From Lentzea flava (GTDB taxonomy: Bacteria; Actinomycetota; Actinomycetes; Mycobacteriales; Pseudonocardiaceae), in NCBI RefSeq assembly GCF_014648475.1, contig NZ_BMRE01000055.1:1-49879 (forward strand): a stretch of 49,879 nt of DNA, read 5' to 3'. The notes below the pieces were generated by a model. The model searched no databases. It was given only the letters and a program-made list of their open reading frames with translations, and was not told the DNA's origin. Shown piece by piece: positions 1 to 8,160 of this stretch. Every line of letters starts with the position of its first letter. Within the stretch, counting starts at the first letter, position 1. The translations under genes and the position numbers were made by a program.

Positions 1-172
1 CACAACAACCGAGACAAACCTGCGACAGATCACCCGAGACACGACAGACGAAAAGCGTGCCCGCTTGACACCCCTCCCTGGGCGCGGCAGACGATCAGGC
101 ACGACTCGTGACGGGACCCACCCCACCAGCCCGGCATGCCAAGGACTGCTCGGGTTCCACCTTCGCTCGGGC

Positions 173-970
173 TCAGGAGCAGGTGCGCGGGCAGGCCGTG
201 CAGGGCTCGGCCTCGGGGAGCACGTAGTGGAAACAGCAGCTGTTGCGCTTGCGCTTCCAGCCCTCGCCGGTCAGGTGCAGGGTCGAAGCGGAGACGAAGG
301 GCTCGAGCTTCTCCGGCAGGATCAGCGCCGCGTCCGTCACGCCGCCGTTCTCGTCGCCGCAGACGCGGCCGGCTGCCCAGGCGCCGTACTCCAGCATGTC
401 GGTGGCGGCGGCCCAGAGGGTGCGGCGGCCGAAGCGGACCACCTGGCCGAAGGAGGCCACGAACTGGGCGGCGTGGGCCGCGTAGCGGGCGCGCAGCAAG
501 GCGGCCAGGGCTGCCTCGTTGGCCACCACGGTGGCTGCCGGGTGGTTGGAGGCCGGGTCGTCCGGGAGGCAGGCGAACTCGTCGCACAGGACGGAGATGC
601 CGTCCGGGTGGGGGCGGCCCTCGGTGTTGGTGCGGAAGGCGATGTCGCTGGGCTTCAGGGTCGGGACGCGGCGGGCCGTGTGGAAGAGGAGGCCCGCGAT
701 GGTGCCCGGGATGTGCAGGTACCAGCCCATGATGTAGCCGGCGGTGGCGCGGTCGTCGGACTCGCCGTACTGCTCGACCATCCACTCGGCCAGGTCCTTG
801 CGCCACAGGTCGAAGCGCGCGGGCTCGGCCAGCAGGTCGGAGCAGATCGTCCAGTCCGCGGGAGGGGCGCCGAACCTGATTTCGGAGGTGGCGTCCAGAC
901 GGGCGATGGATTCGGCCAAGGGCGTGAGCGCGCGCGGGTTCTGTCGTGAGACCCTCGCAGGTACGGTCAA
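173..970 (-). CDS. FhuF-like [2Fe-2S] ferric-siderophore reductase
   Basis: This 265-residue protein ends in the FhuF cysteine signature, C245-C246-x10-C257-x2-C260, which binds a [2Fe-2S] cluster in FhuF-type reductases. These cytoplasmic enzymes release iron by reducing ferric siderophores. The N-terminal 200 residues are alpha-helical and typical of actinobacterial members, and the length fits the family. The start is a TTG at 970 with AGGA eight bases upstream; no ATG or GTG in frame is better placed. An IdeR-type iron box lies at 995-1013, so induction by iron starvation is likely. The gene is divergent from clpC. The signature is seen directly; the reductase role is inferred from the family. 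Confidence 0.85.
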   Translation of the reverse strand: MTVPARVSRQNPRALTPLAESIARLDATSEIRFGAPPADWTICSDLLAEPARFDLWRKDLAEWMVEQYGESDDRATAGYIMGWYLHIPGTIAGLLFHTARRVPTLKPSDIAFRTNTEGRPHPDGISVLCDEFACLPDDPASNHPAATVVANEAALAALLRARYAAHAAQFVASFGQVVRFGRRTLWAAATDMLEYGAWAAGRVCGDENGGVTDAALILPEKLEPFVSASTLHLTGEGWKRKRNSCCFHYVLPEAEPCTACPRTCS

Positions 971-994
971 CGCGCAAGTCCTATCTCATGTGTA

Positions 995-1013
995 TGAGGC
1001 TTGCCTAACCTTA
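995..1013 (-). promoter_or_regulatory. Iron box (IdeR/DmdR1-type operator)
   Basis: Read on the minus strand, this 19-bp site is TAAGGTTAGGCAAGCCTCA. It matches the actinobacterial iron-box consensus TTAGGTTAGGCTAACCTAA at 15 of 19 positions. It lies 25 bp upstream of the FhuF-like start, where a DtxR/IdeR-family repressor would cover the promoter. The match is seen in the sequence; the regulator itself is not in this window. Confidence 0.75.
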
Positions 1014-1080
1014 CCCAAGATGCCCGTTTTTCGCGCCCCGGGGTGGGCCCGGTCACAGGAGTATCGCCCAGCGGTCGGTT

Positions 1081-1097
1081 GTTCGCGCTCAGCGGAC
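1081..1097 (+). promoter_or_regulatory. Candidate ClgR-type operator upstream of clpC
   Basis: GTTCGC-GCTCA-GCGGAC is a dyad with 6-bp arms (one mismatch) and a 5-bp centre. The CGC-N5-GCG core resembles ClgR sites of Streptomyces, Corynebacterium and Mycobacterium, where ClgR activates clp genes. It lies about 190 bp upstream of the clpC start. The inner five bases fit the published consensus only partly, so the assignment is tentative. Confidence 0.4.
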
Positions 1098-1288
1098 ATC
1101 GCCCGATCTGTGGAATCCGTTGCTCCCGACCTGCGTTGATGCTGGCGTCAGGGTTTCCGGGACGCCACTGTCCCCTGACGGGAACCACAGGCCTCGGTAC
1201 CGCCCACTACAGTGGAGCCACGGTGCCGCGCTCACCAGGGTAGATCGGTGGAGCCGAGGACCGCCGACGCAGCAGTCAGGGAGTGCGA

Positions 1289-3850
1289 ATGTTCGAAAGG
1301 TTCACCGACCGCGCGAGGCGGGTGGTTGTCCTTGCCCAAGAAGAGGCACGGATGCTCAACCACAACTACATCGGCACCGAGCACATCCTCCTGGGTCTGA
1401 TCCACGAGGGTGAAGGTGTCGCCGCCAAGGCGCTCGAGTCGTTGGGGATCGCGCTGGAGGGCGTCCGCCAGCAGGTCGAAGAGATCATCGGCCAGGGCCA
1501 GCAGGCTCCGAGTGGACACATCCCCTTCACCCCGCGCGCCAAGAAGGTGCTGGAGCTGTCTCTGCGCGAGGCGCTGCAGCTCGGCCACAACTACATCGGC
1601 ACCGAGCACATCCTGCTCGGCCTGATTCGCGAGGGCGAAGGCGTTGCTGCGCAGGTCCTCGTGAAGCTCGGCGCCGACCTCAACAGGGTGCGCCAGCAGG
1701 TGCTGCAGCTGCTGTCCGGCTACTCGACGGAGAAGGGCGCGTCGGAGTCGACCGGTCGCGGCGAGGGCACCCCGTCGTCGTCCCTGGTCCTCGACCAGTT
1801 CGGGCGCAACCTCACGGCTTCGGCCCGTGAGGGGAAGCTCGACCCGGTGATCGGGCGCACCAAGGAGATCGAGCGGGTCATGCAGGTGCTGTCCCGCCGC
1901 ACCAAGAACAACCCGGTCCTCATCGGCGAGCCCGGTGTCGGCAAGACCGCCGTCGTCGAGGGGCTGGCGCAGATGGTCGTCAAGGGCGAGGTGCCCGAGA
2001 CGCTCAAGGACAAGCAGCTCTACACGCTCGACCTCGGCTCGCTGGTCGCGGGCTCGCGCTACCGCGGTGACTTCGAAGAGCGCCTGAAGAAGGTCCTCAA
2101 GGAGATCCGCACGCGCGGCGACATCATCCTGTTCATCGACGAGATCCACACGCTCGTCGGTGCGGGTGCCGCCGAGGGCGCGATCGACGCCGCGTCGATC
2201 CTCAAGCCGATGCTGGCTCGCGGTGAGCTGCAGACGATCGGTGCGACCACGCTCGACGAGTACCGCAAGCACGTCGAGAAGGACCCCGCGCTGGAGCGCC
2301 GCTTCCAGCCGATCCAGGTGGGCGAGCCGTCGCTCGAGCACACCATCGAGATCCTCAAGGGCCTGCGCGACCGGTACGAGGCGCACCACCGCGTCTCGAT
2401 CACCGACTCCGCGCTCGTCGCCGCCGCCACGCTGGCCGACCGGTACATCAACGACCGGTTCCTGCCGGACAAGGCGATCGACCTCATCGACGAGGCGGGC
2501 GCTCGCATGCGCATCCGCCGGATGACCGCGCCGCCGGACCTGCGCGAGTTCGACGAGAAGATCGCCGACGTCCGTCGCGACAAGGAGTCCGCGATCGACG
2601 CGCAGGACTTCGAGCGCGCGGCCAAGCTGCGTGACGCGGAGAAGCAGCTCCTGGGCCAGAAGGCCGAGCGGGAGAAGCAGTGGAAGGACGGTGACCTGGA
2701 CGTCGTCGCTGAGGTCGACGACGAGCAGATCGCCGAGGTCCTCGCCAACTGGACCGGCATCCCGGTGTTCAAGCTCACCGAGGAGGAGACCACGCGTCTG
2801 CTCCGCATGGAGGACGAGCTGCACAAGCGGATCATCGGCCAGGTCGACGCGGTCAAGGCCGTGTCGCAGGCGATCCGCCGCACCCGCGCCGGTCTGAAGG
2901 ACCCGAAGCGTCCGTCGGGCTCGTTCATCTTCGCCGGCCCGTCCGGTGTCGGTAAGACCGAGCTCTCGAAGGCGCTGGCGAACTTCCTGTTCGGCGAGGA
3001 CGACGCGCTCATCCAGATCGACATGGGCGAGTTCCACGACCGCTACACCGCGTCGCGGCTCTTCGGTGCCCCTCCCGGCTACGTCGGCTACGAAGAGGGC
3101 GGCCAGCTCACCGAGAAGGTGCGCCGCAAGCCGTTCTCCGTCGTGCTCTTCGACGAGATCGAGAAGGCCCACCAGGAGGTCTACAACACGCTGCTCCAGG
3201 TGCTGGAGGACGGCCGCCTGACCGACGGTCAGGGCCGGACGGTGGACTTCAAGAACACCGTCATCATCTTCACGTCGAACCTGGGCACGTCCGACATCAG
3301 CAAGGCCGTCGGCCTCGGCTTCACCTCGGGTCAGGACACCGCGTCCAACTACGAGCGCATGAAGAACAAGGTCAACGACGAGCTGAAGAAGCACTTCCGC
3401 CCCGAGTTCCTCAACCGCATCGACGACATCATCGTCTTCCACCAGCTGACTCAGGACGAGATCATCAAGATGGTGGACCTGATGATCGCCCGCGTCGAGA
3501 CCCAGTTGAAGAACAAGGACATGGCCCTCGAGCTGACCGACAGGGCGAAGGCCCTGCTGGCCAAGCGCGGCTTCGACCCGGTGCTGGGCGCCCGCCCGCT
3601 GCGCCGCACGATCCAGCGCGAGATCGAGGACCAGCTGTCGGAGAAGATCCTGTTCGGCGAACTCCAGCCGGGCCAGATCATCATCACCGACGTCGAGGGC
3701 TGGGACGGCGTGTCCGACGAGCACGACAAGGCGCGCTTCGTCTTCCGCGGCGAGGCCAAGCCGAACCGCGTGCCGGACGCCCCGCCGGTCGACCTGGCGA
3801 CCCCCGCGGCCACCGAGCCGCAGGACGCGCCGGCGACCGAGACCGAGTGA
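1289..3850 (+). CDS. clpC: ClpC1-type AAA+ ATPase, unfoldase of the Clp protease
   Basis: ClpC unfolds proteins and feeds them to the ClpP peptidase in the cytoplasm. The 853-residue sequence is collinear with mycobacterial ClpC1. It has two N-terminal Clp repeats (about 1-145), a D1 AAA module with Walker A GEPGVGKT near residue 213, a UVR-type coiled-coil middle segment (about 405-445), and a D2 module with Walker A GPSGVGKT near residue 550. An LGF tripeptide near residue 675 fits the ClpP-docking loop. The ATG at 1289 (MFERF, the canonical start) has GGGAG five bases upstream; the GTG two codons earlier is less likely. A ClgR-like dyad precedes it and a strong terminator follows, so the gene is monocistronic. 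Confidence 0.98.
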   Translation: MFERFTDRARRVVVLAQEEARMLNHNYIGTEHILLGLIHEGEGVAAKALESLGIALEGVRQQVEEIIGQGQQAPSGHIPFTPRAKKVLELSLREALQLGHNYIGTEHILLGLIREGEGVAAQVLVKLGADLNRVRQQVLQLLSGYSTEKGASESTGRGEGTPSSSLVLDQFGRNLTASAREGKLDPVIGRTKEIERVMQVLSRRTKNNPVLIGEPGVGKTAVVEGLAQMVVKGEVPETLKDKQLYTLDLGSLVAGSRYRGDFEERLKKVLKEIRTRGDIILFIDEIHTLVGAGAAEGAIDAASILKPMLARGELQTIGATTLDEYRKHVEKDPALERRFQPIQVGEPSLEHTIEILKGLRDRYEAHHRVSITDSALVAAATLADRYINDRFLPDKAIDLIDEAGARMRIRRMTAPPDLREFDEKIADVRRDKESAIDAQDFERAAKLRDAEKQLLGQKAEREKQWKDGDLDVVAEVDDEQIAEVLANWTGIPVFKLTEEETTRLLRMEDELHKRIIGQVDAVKAVSQAIRRTRAGLKDPKRPSGSFIFAGPSGVGKTELSKALANFLFGEDDALIQIDMGEFHDRYTASRLFGAPPGYVGYEEGGQLTEKVRRKPFSVVLFDEIEKAHQEVYNTLLQVLEDGRLTDGQGRTVDFKNTVIIFTSNLGTSDISKAVGLGFTSGQDTASNYERMKNKVNDELKKHFRPEFLNRIDDIIVFHQLTQDEIIKMVDLMIARVETQLKNKDMALELTDRAKALLAKRGFDPVLGARPLRRTIQREIEDQLSEKILFGELQPGQIIITDVEGWDGVSDEHDKARFVFRGEAKPNRVPDAPPVDLATPAATEPQDAPATETE

Positions 3851-3862
3851 TCTAGCAGCAAA

Positions 3863-3903
3863 CGAGAACGGCTCCCAGGCTCCCCGCCCGGGAGCCGTTC
3901 TCG
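3863..3903 (+). terminator. Hairpin terminator after clpC
   Basis: A perfect 14-bp inverted repeat (arms 3863-3876 and 3890-3903, 13-nt loop) starts 12 bp after the clpC stop. The T-rich tail is weak, as is common in actinobacteria. Confidence 0.85.
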
Positions 3904-3971
3904 TCTCCGCTCAACAATCAGGCCTCGCGGCACCTTGAAGAGACGACACGTGCTCGCAGGAGGGGGCCGCG

Positions 3972-4508
3972 ATGGAAATCCTGCTGACGATCCTGCTGCA
4001 GCCGCACGTGATGGTCCTCATCGCCATCGTCGTCGTCTTCTACGCGCTGCTCCCCGAACGCCGCGCCCGTGCCCGCGCCAAGGCGATCGCCGAGCAGTCC
4101 CCAGCCCTGACCGAGCTCGCCGCAGAGCTCGGCGGCACCCTCTCCGGCCCCGGCATGGCGGCCGCGTGGTCCCCGCGCCTCCAGCACTCGAAGTACCGGG
4201 CCGAGCTGACGCTCGACTTCCAGCGCGGCCCCTGGCACGTCCACGTGACCGAAGCCTGCAACCCGAGACCGGTGATGAGCGACAACGTCGTGCTGCACCA
4301 GCACTGGATCGAGGTCGCGACGATGCCGCTGCCGAAGCGCACGGTCAAGCTGGAGTTCTTCGAACTGTCCTTTGAGGACGGGTTCGTGCACGTCGTCGGT
4401 CAGGGCCAGGTCCGGTCGGACGAACTCGTCTTCCTCGTCGACATGATCCTGGAGACCCTCGACCTCATGCCGGGCGTCGAGCCGCGGGATCCCACCGCGG
4501 TCGTCTGA
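3972..4508 (+). CDS. Membrane-anchored protein of the type VII cassette, short paralog
   Basis: I do not recognise a named family. The 178-residue protein has one N-terminal membrane segment (about residues 10-27) followed by a basic stop-transfer stretch, so the rest is probably cytoplasmic. The soluble part has blocks matching the 252-residue protein at 6735-7493: a LGGT motif, an Asp-Phe-x-Arg-Gly-x-Trp block, an IEVAT block, and a C-terminal segment ending LDLMPG versus LLDRVPG. The two therefore look like paralogs bracketing the WXG cassette. The start at 3972 has GGAGGGGG six bases upstream. A role in substrate handling or membrane placement is only inferred from position. Confidence 0.75.
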   Translation: MEILLTILLQPHVMVLIAIVVVFYALLPERRARARAKAIAEQSPALTELAAELGGTLSGPGMAAAWSPRLQHSKYRAELTLDFQRGPWHVHVTEACNPRPVMSDNVVLHQHWIEVATMPLPKRTVKLEFFELSFEDGFVHVVGQGQVRSDELVFLVDMILETLDLMPGVEPRDPTAVV

Positions 4509-4640
4509 GGATCACGTCACTCCGACGGGTCGATTTGCCCGTTTCGCCGCACGACAAGTCCTTCACTGTCAGTATGGACCTGCTCACGCAGAATCAACGC
4601 CGCAGCTCCAGCTCGCGGCGAGGCGGAGGAGGTCCCGGCC

Positions 4641-5282
4641 GTGTCGGCGGAGTTCGACCAGCTCGTAGCCCAGTTCGAGCGGTTCCAGGCACAGATGCAC
4701 CGAGTTGACGAGCAGTTCGCCAACATCGGCGAGATGCAGCAGCAACTGACCGAAATGGAGGCAGTCGCCACCTCGGCCGACCGCGCCGTGACGGTGGTGG
4801 CAGGCCCGTCCGGATCCATCAAGGACATCAGGCTCACCGACCAGGCCATGCGCCGCCCGCCGCACGCCTTGGCCGCCGAGCTGATGTCCACGTTGCAGAA
4901 GGCTGTCGCTGAGGCCGCTCGTCGCCAGGCGAGCATTGTGGAGGGTGCGCTGGGCGACGACATGCACCTCAAGGACCAGGTGCTGGAGACGCAGGCCCAG
5001 CTGTTCGGCATGACTCCCGCTGAGCTGCGCGCCGCCACGGCAGACGAGGCCGCACCGCCTGTTGCTCCGCAGCCTCAGCAGGTTCCACCTCCCGCTTCGG
5101 CCACGCCGGTCCGGCCACCAGCGCCACCGCGCAGGCCGGCTCCGGAGTCCGTTGAGGACTTCTCGGACCGGAATGTGCTGCGCGACGACTCCTGGGACAC
5201 GCGCTCGACCCAAGCGGGCCAGCCGCTCAAACAGGACGATCGATTCCTGAACCTCTACGACGACGAGGACGGCGGCCGATGA
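4641..5282 (+). CDS. YbaB/EbfC-family protein with Pro-rich tail, T7SS cassette
   Basis: Residues 1-105 resemble the YbaB/EbfC nucleoid-associated fold: an N-terminal coiled helix, then a beta segment beginning TVVAGPSGSIKDIRL, then a long helix. Residues about 125-165 are a proline-rich linker, followed by an acidic C-terminal tail. YbaB-like proteins with such tails often sit next to WXG100 genes in Pseudonocardiales, where their role (chaperone or DNA binding) is not established. The GTG at 4641 has AGGAGGT eight bases upstream. The stop overlaps the next start by 4 bp (ATGA), indicating translational coupling. Confidence 0.8.
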   Translation: MSAEFDQLVAQFERFQAQMHRVDEQFANIGEMQQQLTEMEAVATSADRAVTVVAGPSGSIKDIRLTDQAMRRPPHALAAELMSTLQKAVAEAARRQASIVEGALGDDMHLKDQVLETQAQLFGMTPAELRAATADEAAPPVAPQPQQVPPPASATPVRPPAPPRRPAPESVEDFSDRNVLRDDSWDTRSTQAGQPLKQDDRFLNLYDDEDGGR

Positions 5283-5599
5283 GCGGATTCGACGTCAACC
5301 CGGACGAGCTCACGCAGTTCGCGGGCATGCTCGACGCACAGCGCGACACCGCGGCGGCGATTGCCGGCCTCGTCGGCAAGGCCGATGTGGGGAACAAGTC
5401 GTGGGGCGTGGTCGGAATTTTCGTGAAGAGCAGCTACACGGAAAAGCTGAATGAGCTCAAAGAGCTCTTCACCGACCTGCAGAACGGACTGCAGTCCGGA
5501 GCGGAGAAGTTCCGCGGCACCGCCCAGGGTTACCGGGAGCAGGAGGAGGCGTTGAAGGCCATCTTCAACGGCATCCAGGTAGAAATCGACAGGAAGTAG
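5279..5599 (+). CDS. EspC/WXG100-like type VII secretion substrate
   Basis: This 106-residue two-helix protein begins with the FDVNPDEL block typical of EspC-type ESX substrates. It has a Ser-Trp-Gly turn at 41-43 and a YxxxE export motif at Tyr85-Glu89 (YREQE) after the second helix. Such proteins are usually exported as a heterodimer or fused partner by an ESX/type VII machine. It is coupled to the YbaB-like gene by a 4-bp overlap, and the larger WXG-type gene begins 8 bp later. No ESX ATPase or channel gene is in the window, so the machine must be encoded elsewhere. Confidence 0.8.
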   Translation: MSGFDVNPDELTQFAGMLDAQRDTAAAIAGLVGKADVGNKSWGVVGIFVKSSYTEKLNELKELFTDLQNGLQSGAEKFRGTAQGYREQEEALKAIFNGIQVEIDRK

Positions 5600-5607
5600 G
5601 CGTCCCC

Positions 5608-6732
5608 GTGGCTGAGGAGAAGACCAAGGCCGGCGGTGTCGAGATCACCGTCGGTGAGAAGACGGTCGGCAGGAAGATGGCGGAGGCGACTCCGTTCGTC
5701 GGCGGAGTGCTGAAGTCGATCGAGGCGCAGTCGAAGTTCAGCGACGGCAAGGACAGTTCCGAGACGATCGCCTTGGCGTCCGAGGGCAGCGCGTTGATCG
5801 GATCACTCGGCACGTCCGCGTACGGCATCGCAACGGATCCGCTGGGCTGGCTGGTCGGGCAGGGACTGAACTTCCTGATCAGCGTAGTCCAGCCGCTGGA
5901 GGACGCGATCCACTTCTGCAGTGGTGACGGTCCTGCGCTGCAGCAGGCAGCGGAGAACTTCAGCAACATCGCCAAGGGCGTTGCCGACCTGCGCAAGCAG
6001 TTCGACGCGGACCTCGCGAGCGCCGTGCAGACCTGGGGTGGTCAAACGTCCGAAGTGGCGGCCACCAAGCTCGGCGAGTTCGCCAACGGCATCGACGGCG
6101 TTGCCGGTCAGGCAGGCGAGCTGGCCCAGATGCTGCAGATCTCCAGCATGATCATGACGATCATCGAGGACTTCATCAAGGCGATCCTGACCGAGCTCAT
6201 CACCTGGCTCATCATGATCTGGATCCCCGCGCTCGCGGCCGCCGTGCCGAGCTTCGGGGCATCGACTGCCGCCGCGGGTGCGGCAACCGGTGTGCGCGTC
6301 GCATCCACTGCGAGCCGGGTGTCGCGCATCGTGGCCAGGCTGAAGCAGTTCCTGAGCAAGATCATGGAGTTCCTGCGCAACCTGGGCGGCCGGATCAAGA
6401 ACGTGCGGGACGCCTTCCAGCGGTCGATGGTCAACAAGCAGGTCAGCAGCCACTTCGCGGACATCGCCAAGGACCTCGGCAACAAGTCGCCGGTGGTCAA
6501 GGTGATGAGCAAGGAGGGACTGATCGGCGAACGGGTCCAGCGGGGTTTCCTGGGTTCCATGGGCAAGGCGGCGGTGGACGCCGGGCGAGCGCAGGTCGGT
6601 GTCGGTTCGGGTGGCAACGCCGGCATCGACAAGCCGTTGCGGAACATCGGCAACGTCCAGAAAGGTGACGAGTACGACGACACCGGCAAGGACCACGAGA
6701 AGCAACGCATCGAGGGATACCTGGACATCTGA
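5608..6732 (+). CDS. WXG-type type VII effector-like protein with hydrophobic centre
   Basis: This 374-residue protein has an N-terminal helical region, a Trp-Gly-Gly turn at residue 143 between two long helices (a WXG100-like domain), then a strongly hydrophobic stretch (about 170-230) rich in Ile, Met and Ala. A basic helical region follows and a short polar tail ends YLDI. The arrangement matches the N-terminal trafficking part of actinobacterial polymorphic toxins, but no toxin domain of recognisable type follows. It may act through its membrane segment, be a structural partner, or be an effector that lost its toxin tip. The GTG start lies 8 bp after the upstream stop, with AGGAAG as ribosome site. 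Confidence 0.7.
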   Translation: MAEEKTKAGGVEITVGEKTVGRKMAEATPFVGGVLKSIEAQSKFSDGKDSSETIALASEGSALIGSLGTSAYGIATDPLGWLVGQGLNFLISVVQPLEDAIHFCSGDGPALQQAAENFSNIAKGVADLRKQFDADLASAVQTWGGQTSEVAATKLGEFANGIDGVAGQAGELAQMLQISSMIMTIIEDFIKAILTELITWLIMIWIPALAAAVPSFGASTAAAGAATGVRVASTASRVSRIVARLKQFLSKIMEFLRNLGGRIKNVRDAFQRSMVNKQVSSHFADIAKDLGNKSPVVKVMSKEGLIGERVQRGFLGSMGKAAVDAGRAQVGVGSGGNAGIDKPLRNIGNVQKGDEYDDTGKDHEKQRIEGYLDI

Positions 6733-6734
6733 GC

Positions 6735-7493
6735 ATGAACAGCGAGTTCTACCTGCGGCTCGGTCTCTTCGGTCTCTGCGTCGGTGTGCTGGTCGGTCTC
6801 GTGTTGTGGCTGGTGTGGCGCAAGAACCGCAAGGCGGAGCGCGAACGTCTCGACGAGTTGACCGCGTTCGCGGAGAGCCTTGGCGGGACGGTGACGTATC
6901 GGCGCGCTGGAGCCCGCCCCTGGTCCGCCGACCTCACCCGAGCGATGGCGGACGAGCACGGCACGTTCTTGAAATGGCTGGGAAGGCAGTCGGAGCCGCG
7001 CTTCGACCACGTGCTGGACTTCCGGCGGGGCCGGTGGCAGGTCCGGGTGAGCGAGGCGTCGATGGAGAAAGCGACCTCCACGAGCACCAGGACGGCTCAG
7101 GAGGTCAGGATCGAGGTCGCGACGGCGGACCTGGTGCCGCTGAAGATCGTTCGACGCAGGCACTCCGGTTCGGCCGCGCAGGAGCGGAACTGGGCCGGTG
7201 AGATGCCGGTGACGGTGGCGCGCGACGACGATCCGCTGTGGATGGAGCTGAAACTGCCGGCGTTCGTCGACCACGAGTTCGTCGCCTTCACCAGCGACCT
7301 GCCCGAAGCAGCCGGCGTGCTGAACCACCAGTTCCTCGAACTGCTCCTCGACGAGATGCAGTTGCGGAACCTCACCTTCGAGTCAGGAATCGCGTACACC
7401 GTGATGGACGGTCCGATCCTCCCCGGGGTCGTTCTGCAGACCGTTGACTCGATGACCGCTCTGCTCGACCGAGTTCCTGGTGCCCAGCGCTGA
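6735..7493 (+). CDS. Membrane-anchored protein of the type VII cassette, long paralog
   Basis: Function is not recognised. The 252-residue protein has one N-terminal transmembrane segment (about 8-28) and a basic junction, then a soluble domain. It shares order and motifs with the 178-residue protein at 3972-4508 (ESLGGT, LDFRRGRWQVRV, RIEVAT, C-terminal VDSMTALLDRVPG) but carries about 70 extra residues in the middle. It starts 2 bp after the effector-like gene stops, so it belongs to the same transcript. The paralog pair at the two ends suggests both serve the exported proteins between them; that is inference. Confidence 0.75.
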   Translation: MNSEFYLRLGLFGLCVGVLVGLVLWLVWRKNRKAERERLDELTAFAESLGGTVTYRRAGARPWSADLTRAMADEHGTFLKWLGRQSEPRFDHVLDFRRGRWQVRVSEASMEKATSTSTRTAQEVRIEVATADLVPLKIVRRRHSGSAAQERNWAGEMPVTVARDDDPLWMELKLPAFVDHEFVAFTSDLPEAAGVLNHQFLELLLDEMQLRNLTFESGIAYTVMDGPILPGVVLQTVDSMTALLDRVPGAQR

Positions 7494-7521
7494 CATGGAG
7501 ATCGGGTGAAGGTCGTGTGAG

Positions 7522-8151
7522 TCAGCGCGGCGTCACGGCGTAGCCGGCCAGCACGATCTCCTCCAGGTTCGGGTCGTCGTCGAGGTAGAGACCCTCGTAG
7601 TTGAAGCCGAACAACGAGCGCAGCGCTTCCTCCGCCAGGTCGAGCGGGTGGAAGCGGAACGGGTAGTCGTCGCCGTCCAGGCTCGCCAGGAACTCCGGGT
7701 CGCCCGCCAGGTACTTCTCCTCGAACGGCAGTGGTGTGCCGATGTCCTCGATGACGCCGCTGTCGGGGGCGAGGCTGAACGCGCGGCGCACGGTGCCGTC
7801 GGGCTCCCAGATCGCGTAGGCGAAGAAGTCGACGACGCTGTGCATCGCGTGCAGGTAGAGGGTGCGGCCGGCGGCCTCGCGGACGAAGCGCGGGTCCAGG
7901 TCGGTCGGGGCGTCGTTCGCGGCGTCTCTGGTGCAGACGATGGACAGGCCTGGGAAGACGCCGGCGTAGACCTCGCCTGCGGGTGGGTTGGCCACGTCAA
8001 GGCAGCCGTCCGGGATCGGGCGGAGGTTGTGCGACGGGTAGAGGCGCTGCATCAGCGCTGTGGTGGCCTCGCGGTCGATCTTCGGTGACGAGCGCAGGAC
8101 CTTGCTGACGTCGTCGGATGCGTAGAAGAGCATCCAGTCTTTGGCTCCCAT
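7522..8151 (-). CDS. DUF6928-like conserved protein
   Basis: The protein begins MGAKDWMLFYASDDV, resembling an actinobacterial family (DUF6928 as I recall it) that starts MGAKxWMLxYA. It contains blocks such as LDVANPPAGEVYAG and GIPE-like C-terminal loops rich in Asp. No catalytic motif is apparent and the function is unknown. I chose the ATG at 8151; an in-frame TTG at 8193 would add 14 residues but has no better ribosome site. If both ATG starts are right, this gene and the divergent gene at 8161 are separated by only 9 bp. Confidence 0.7.
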   Translation of the reverse strand: MGAKDWMLFYASDDVSKVLRSSPKIDREATTALMQRLYPSHNLRPIPDGCLDVANPPAGEVYAGVFPGLSIVCTRDAANDAPTDLDPRFVREAAGRTLYLHAMHSVVDFFAYAIWEPDGTVRRAFSLAPDSGVIEDIGTPLPFEEKYLAGDPEFLASLDGDDYPFRFHPLDLAEEALRSLFGFNYEGLYLDDDPNLEEIVLAGYAVTPR

Positions 8152-8160
8152 GAGGTCAGC

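Larger units (their letters stand above)
971..1288. other. Intergenic region between fhuF-like gene and clpC
   Basis: This 318-bp stretch holds the divergent promoters of the FhuF-like gene and clpC. It contains the iron box near its left end, a ClgR-like dyad at 1081-1097 and a possible -10 element TACAGT at 1208-1213 for clpC. No coding frame here is convincing. Confidence 0.6.

Noticed and set aside
1232..3724. 830-codon open frame antisense to clpC
   Set aside because: It mirrors ClpC codon bias, has a low-complexity Leu/Asp/Val/Arg composition, and no family pattern.
3972..7493. A complete ESX/type VII secretion system
   Set aside because: No EccC, EccB, EccD, EccE or mycosin gene is present; only substrates and accessory proteins are seen.
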